From NCBI RefSeq assembly GCF_014837155.1, contig NZ_JACYHA010000016.1:1-64000 (forward strand): DNA of 64,000 nucleotides, in the 5' to 3' direction. The position numbers were made by a program, and so were the translations under genes. Below, piece by piece: positions 60,138 to 64,000 of this stretch; the stretch's first letter is position 1; the number at the start of each line of letters is the position of its first letter. This DNA comes from Litchfieldia stipae (GTDB taxonomy: Bacteria; Bacillota; Bacilli; Bacillales; Bacillaceae_L). Below the pieces are notes generated by a model, which had not been told where the DNA came from, searched no databases, and saw only the letters and a program-made list of their open reading frames with translations.

Positions 60138-62104
60138 TATAAATCACCTCTCCATTTTTTCTCGGTTTTAGTGATTTCATCCACACTTACATAGAAGCCT
60201 TCATCATAGTCAAACGAGCGTGCAATTAGGCCAACAATAATAAGTACGGCTGCAATTGCTGCTGGAATAAACCATTCGAATACTAGGAAGAAGCCGACAA
60301 TTCCAAAGGCAACACTTAACAGGAACGGAACTCCTGAGTTACTTGGTAAGTGAATCTTTTCGATTTCACTAGCCTTAAGTGTATGTTTGCCTTCTTGTTT
60401 CATATCCCAGAATGCTTCACTTGATGTAACTTCTGGAATTTTTGCAAAGTTATATGCTTGAACTGGTGATGCAGTTGCCCACTCAAGTGTACGAGCATCC
60501 CATGGATCATGGTCTACTCCACGTGGTGCGTAACGGAAGCTCCAGTAAATGTTGTATACTAACGCCGCGAAACCTGCTGCTAGGATCAGTGAACCAACAA
60601 ATGAAAGCATTAATGGTCCGCCCCAACCTAAACCTTCAGAGTATGTGTACATACGACGTGACATTCCGTCTAATCCAACAAAGAACATTGGCATGAATGT
60701 GATATTGAATCCAACAACGAATAACCAGAAATGCCATTTACCGATTTTTTCATTAAGCTTGAATCCGAACATTTTTGGCCACCAGTAGTAAAGACCTGCA
60801 AATACCGCAAAGACTACCCCTGGAATTAACACGTAGTGGAAATGCGCCACTAAGAACATTGTGTTGTGATACTGATAATCGGCTGCAGCCATTGCTAGCA
60901 TAACCCCTGTTACCCCACCAATTGTGAAACATGGGATGAATGCTAATGCCCATAGCATCGATGTCGTAAATTTAATTCGACCTTTGCGCATCGTAAACAA
61001 CCAGTTAAAGATTTTGACCCCGGTCGGTACGGCAATCAACATCGTTGTAATAGAGAAGAACGAGTTAACCGCTGGTCCTGAACCCATTGTATAGAAATGG
61101 TGAACCCATACAATCATAGATAGGAATGCGATTGTAACAATCGACCAAACCATTGTTGAATATCCGTACAGATTTTTACGTGAGTATGTTGAGATAACCT
61201 CTGAGAACATACCAAACGCAGGTAAAATAACGATATATACTTCAGGATGTCCCCATAACCAGAAGAGGTTCAACCAAAGCATTGGCTCCCCACCAGCTGC
61301 AACGGTGAAGAAATGAGTACCAAACATACGATCCATTGTCATTAGTGCTAATGCAACAGTGAAGATTGGGAATGCTGCAACGATAATGACAGATGTAATG
61401 AATGATGTCCAAGCAAACATTGGCATTTTCATCAATGTCATGCCAGGTGCTCTCATTTTTAACACAGTGACGATGAAGTTAATCCCTGTCGCCAATGTAC
61501 CGATACCGGCAATTTGAAGCGCAATTGCGTAATAGTTATTTCCGATACCTGGTGTGAACTCTTTCCCTGCGAGTGGGAAGTAGGATGTCCATCCAGCATC
61601 TGGAGATCCACCGATAACAAATGAGATGTTAAATAACATCGCACCAACGAAGAATAACCAGAAGCTTAGTGCATTCAGCCATGGGAACGCAACGTCACGT
61701 GCGCCAAGCTGAAGCGGTAATACGACGTTCATAATACCGATTAATAACGGCATTGCCGCGAATAAAATCATGATAACTCCGTGCGTCGTAAATACCTCAT
61801 TGTAATGCTGTGAGCTTAAAAATTCCATTTCAGGCTTTGATGTTTGCAGTCTCATCATCAGACCGTCTACTCCACCACGGAAGAACATTAATACCCCTGA
61901 AAGGATATATAAAATACCAATTCGTTTATGATCAACAGTTGTTAGCCATTCAGTCCATAACCATTTCCACTTCTTAAAGAATGTTAATCCACCAATGATT
62001 CCAAGAATCGTTAGTCCGATTGCAATCTGAGAAGCTAGGATTAGTGGATCACCGGTTACAAAGAACTGGTGTGAACCTGTTGCGCCTGCTCCTAGTACTG
62101 TCAT
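60137..62104 (-). CDS. qoxB: cytochrome aa3 quinol oxidase subunit I
   Basis: A 655-residue catalytic subunit with about 14-15 membrane helices. It reduces oxygen to water with electrons from menaquinol and pumps protons. All heme-copper ligands are visible: FTTHGVIMI (low-spin heme His), WGHPEVYIVILP (CuB His and the crosslinked Tyr), VWVHHFYT (two CuB His) and VAHFHYVL (high-spin and low-spin heme His). The D-channel region is NVVLPLQLGARDVAFPWLN. AGGAGGGG precedes the ATG. It is 18 bp after qoxA and overlaps qoxC by one base. Confidence 0.98.
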   Translation of the reverse strand: MTVLGAGATGSHQFFVTGDPLILASQIAIGLTILGIIGGLTFFKKWKWLWTEWLTTVDHKRIGILYILSGVLMFFRGGVDGLMMRLQTSKPEMEFLSSQHYNEVFTTHGVIMILFAAMPLLIGIMNVVLPLQLGARDVAFPWLNALSFWLFFVGAMLFNISFVIGGSPDAGWTSYFPLAGKEFTPGIGNNYYAIALQIAGIGTLATGINFIVTVLKMRAPGMTLMKMPMFAWTSFITSVIIVAAFPIFTVALALMTMDRMFGTHFFTVAAGGEPMLWLNLFWLWGHPEVYIVILPAFGMFSEVISTYSRKNLYGYSTMVWSIVTIAFLSMIVWVHHFYTMGSGPAVNSFFSITTMLIAVPTGVKIFNWLFTMRKGRIKFTTSMLWALAFIPCFTIGGVTGVMLAMAAADYQYHNTMFLVAHFHYVLIPGVVFAVFAGLYYWWPKMFGFKLNEKIGKWHFWLFVVGFNITFMPMFFVGLDGMSRRMYTYSEGLGWGGPLMLSFVGSLILAAGFAALVYNIYWSFRYAPRGVDHDPWDARTLEWATASPVQAYNFAKIPEVTSSEAFWDMKQEGKHTLKASEIEKIHLPSNSGVPFLLSVAFGIVGFFLVFEWFIPAAIAAVLIIVGLIARSFDYDEGFYVSVDEITKTEKKWRGDL

Positions 62105-62122
62105 ACTGTTTCCCCTCCTACC

Positions 62123-63034
62123 TTAATGTGAACCATGATCCTCATGGTCTTCGTCATGATCCATCTCATGATCTTCGTGATCGTCACCACCATGATTGTG
62201 GTACTCTGATTTCGAATGATCAATCCAATCTAAATGTGTGCCATTAAATGTCATACGACCAACAAGTCCTGGCTCAATAATCTTGTTATATTCCTCTTCA
62301 GTAAGGTCAGAAGCTGTTGCTCGCACTTCACTTACCCACTCATCAAAATCTTCCTGAGTTTGTGCAAATACTTCAAATTCCATATGTGCATAACCTTCAC
62401 CGTTAAAGCTTGTATTACGACCAAGATACGATCCTGGTTTGTCTGCTAAAAGAAATAATTCAGTTTCCATGTTCGCCATTGTGTACTTTTGTCCACCAAG
62501 CGCTGGTACCCAGAATGATTGCATTGTTCCTGTAGAAGTCATTTTAAATTGAACAGGTGTACCGGCAGGAATGTTAAAATAATTCACTGTTTCGATATTC
62601 TGTTCTGGATAACTAAAGATCCACTTCCAATCAGCTGATGTTACGTGAATGGTGATTGGCTCAACATCCTTGTAGTCCTCAGGAATTTCCTCAAGCTTAT
62701 ATGTTGTAATAACCGTTGGAATCGTAAGAGCAACGACAATGACGATTGGAATTCCAATCCAAAGCGCTTCTAAAAGCTTGCTTCCATGCTCATGTGGAGG
62801 CTCATAATCTTTGTTTTTATCAGTCGCACGATATTTCCAAATGATATATCCGAATAAAACAAATACCACAAGCACAACAATTGCCATAAAGACAATCGAG
62901 AAGATAATCAGGTCAGCCTGACTCTTTGCCACCGGACCTTGTGGATCAAAAATAAGTAGCTTTTCACAACCAGAAAGCATAGTTGTAGTAAGTAATAAAA
63001 GAACAGAAAACATTATATAACGAAAAGATTTCAT
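62123..63034 (-). CDS. qoxA: cytochrome aa3 quinol oxidase subunit II (lipoprotein)
   Basis: A 303-residue subunit II with a lipoprotein signal (lipobox LSGC), two membrane helices (about 30-60 and 85-108) and an extracellular cupredoxin domain. The CuA ligands of cytochrome c oxidases are absent: the region NTSFNGEGYAHMEF has no cysteines, which marks a quinol oxidase. The last 25 residues are a striking His/Asp/Glu tail (HNHGGDDHEDHEMDHDEDHEDHGSH), possibly metal-binding. The frame starts 11 codons earlier with a TTG, but the ATG used has AGGAG upstream and gives the proper signal. It heads the operon; its promoter in the AT-rich region above 63035 was not resolved. Confidence 0.95.
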   Translation of the reverse strand: MKSFRYIMFSVLLLLTTTMLSGCEKLLIFDPQGPVAKSQADLIIFSIVFMAIVVLVVFVLFGYIIWKYRATDKNKDYEPPHEHGSKLLEALWIGIPIVIVVALTIPTVITTYKLEEIPEDYKDVEPITIHVTSADWKWIFSYPEQNIETVNYFNIPAGTPVQFKMTSTGTMQSFWVPALGGQKYTMANMETELFLLADKPGSYLGRNTSFNGEGYAHMEFEVFAQTQEDFDEWVSEVRATASDLTEEEYNKIIEPGLVGRMTFNGTHLDWIDHSKSEYHNHGGDDHEDHEMDHDEDHEDHGSH

Positions 63035-63469
63035 GTAAATGTCGCTCCTCCCTGCAATTAAGATCAATTCTTTGTCTGTTCATAAAATAAATGATGGTAA
63101 ATAACAAAATATACATTCTAGCATAATCATGACTTTGATTAAGTGATATATTTTACAGTTTAAACTCAAAATCTATATTACACTTAAAACAGCGATAATA
63201 TATGACGGAAATGTGTAGATTTTTTGACAAAATAACGTCCCATGTGAATTTATTGCGTTTTTATTCATGTTTTTGACAACATTTGGACGGTTAAATTTCG
63301 TGCTATGTTAATATTTCACTATATTTATAGAGAATACATTGTTAAATAGTTCACGTACTTATGAACAGTTTTTCACAAGAATTATTATTATCTTAGTATA
63401 ATTAATTTCAAGGCAACTTAGGTATTATAGTATACTTGGGATACACTTTTAAATGGTAAATAGTGACGA
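63035..63469. other. AT-rich upstream region of qoxABCD
   Basis: About 430 bp with no open frame that I would call. It should hold the qox promoter on the minus strand. A TAGAAT box with a weak -35 lies near 63118-63140 on that strand. No repeat of family A, B or C is present here. Confidence 0.4.
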
Positions 63470-63510
63470 AAAAAAAGTACCCTGACCGATTGTTGGTCAA
63501 CGTACCTATT
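63470..63510 (-). terminator. minus-strand terminator upstream of qoxA
   Basis: GTACGTTGACC pairs with GGTCAGGGTAC around AACAATC and is followed by a run of eight T's on the minus strand. It would stop transcripts from the small gene at 63689 or the partial gene beyond, before they enter qox. Confidence 0.85.
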
Positions 63511-63546
63511 AGCGAATTTTTATTTATCTCTGTTTATTAAATTTTA

Positions 63547-63665
63547 GCAGAGTGAATACACGGAGACTCCTGCGGGATGCGTGGCCAAAAGTGAGACCCC
63601 GCAGGAACGCAGTGACGAGGAGGCTCACCGGACACCCCGCCGGACGCGGAGTGTATTCACTCTGC
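63547..63665. repeat. dyad repeat family A, copy 7 (full length)
   Basis: A 119-bp copy in the same orientation as copy 2, bounded by GCAGAGTGAATACAC and its exact reverse complement GTGTATTCACTCTGC. It lies between a 27-codon minus-strand frame and the terminator at 63470-63510. Confidence 0.92.
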
Positions 63666-63688
63666 GAGTATATAAGCAAAAACTTGTA

Positions 63689-63772
63689 TTATTTATCTGC
63701 AAGAATAGTGATTAATAGCGCTAGAAAGTCATCAAGCTGATCTGGGAGAATTTCTGGTAATTCGACGTTCAT
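63689..63772 (-). CDS. possible 27-residue peptide gene
   Basis: A short frame with an AAAAAGGAGAG ribosome site at good spacing from its ATG. The product is acidic and amphipathic (NVELPEILPDQLDDF, then LALLITILADK). I do not recognise it. It is the only small frame here with a strong ribosome site. Support is limited to the site, the clean frame and a terminator downstream on the same strand, with a family A repeat between. Confidence 0.45.
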   Translation of the reverse strand: MNVELPEILPDQLDDFLALLITILADK

Positions 63773-63871
63773 GGTCACTCTCTCCTTTTTGGTTAATTGT
63801 TTTAAACCTTCAACTTTATCGTTCTAGTAAGCTATTATGACCAATCTATTCTCTTTTATACATGTAATCTA

Positions 63872-64000
63872 TTAATTTTTTAAATTTGGAACGGTTAAAT
63901 AGAATTCGATTTTTTCTTCTTCAATTAATTCAGAAATTCCTTCATCATTTAACACAGATACATCCGCTTCTGTGGTTGCAGATTTAATAATCCAGCCACC
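63872..64000 (-). CDS. 3' end of a gene running off the window
   Basis: An open minus-strand frame enters from the window edge and ends at a TAA at 63872-63874, giving the last 42 residues of a protein. The visible part reads WIIKSATTEADVSVLND and then EGISELIEEEKIEFYLTVPNL. Too little is present to name a family. The coding character is good (no rare codon run, acidic soluble sequence). Confidence 0.6.
   Translation of the reverse strand, partial: GGWIIKSATTEADVSVLNDEGISELIEEEKIEFYLTVPNLKN

Overview
The window looks like chromosomal DNA from a low-GC, endospore-former-type Bacillaceae bacterium (Bacillus in the broad sense). The evidence is AT-rich DNA, strong GGAGG-type ribosome sites, frequent TTG and GTG starts, wall teichoic acid genes of the TagO/A/B/D/F/G/H type, an aa3 quinol oxidase, an FbpB-family small protein, a Vpr-like subtilase, a yybP-ykoY riboswitch and a family of about 120-bp dyad repeats of a kind familiar from Bacillus genomes. 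No rRNA, tRNA or CRISPR array was seen. I cannot name the species from sequence alone.

Region 1 (1-37.5 kb) is a cell-envelope region. It holds tagO, two GT4 glycosyltransferases and a MurJ-type flippase; an O-antigen-ligase-like membrane protein and an LtaS-like sulfatase; an IS200-type element; a secreted glycerophosphodiesterase; tagA; and a + strand operon tagD-tagB-tagF-like-tagG-tagH behind a consensus promoter. Next come a giant TagF-like protein with a repeated beta-rich N-terminal part, an SH3-repeat glucosaminidase, a 1535-aa subtilase with three cell-wall-binding repeats, and a minus-strand run of SGNH-like protein, amidase, lipoprotein, UDP-GlcNAc 2-epimerase and a GT2/CDP-glycerol-transferase fusion. 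A PBP3-like lipoprotein and an LCP ligase close the region. TagO starts the linkage unit, the epimerase supplies UDP-ManNAc for TagA, TagD supplies CDP-glycerol, TagB and TagF-like enzymes build the chain, TagGH exports it and LCP proteins attach it to peptidoglycan.

Region 2 (37.5-51.3 kb) is signalling. An HD-GYP protein and a GGDEF/HD-GYP protein flank a DUF5317-like membrane protein and a 34-aa peptide missed by length cut-offs. Then come a small coiled-coil protein, an asparaginase, a multi-PAS histidine kinase and a remnant-looking nitrate/oxygen block: a shrunken NarI-like protein, an Fnr-like regulator without its C-terminal cysteine cluster, an NreA-like GAF protein and a NarL-type two-component pair.

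Region 3 (51.3-64 kb) carries a ROK sugar kinase, a lipoprotein, a second LCP protein, a GrpB-family protein, a promoter plus Mn-type riboswitch with no transporter behind it, an FbpB-family small basic protein, PEP carboxylase with a possibly structured leader, a 103-bp tandem repeat array, a small membrane protein and qoxABCD. Seven copies of one dyad repeat are scattered across all three regions. The most unusual points are that repeat family, the orphan riboswitch, the decayed-looking NarI/Fnr pair, the Ser-for-Thr change in the LtaS-like enzyme, and the modular TagF-like and fused CDP-glycerol transferases.
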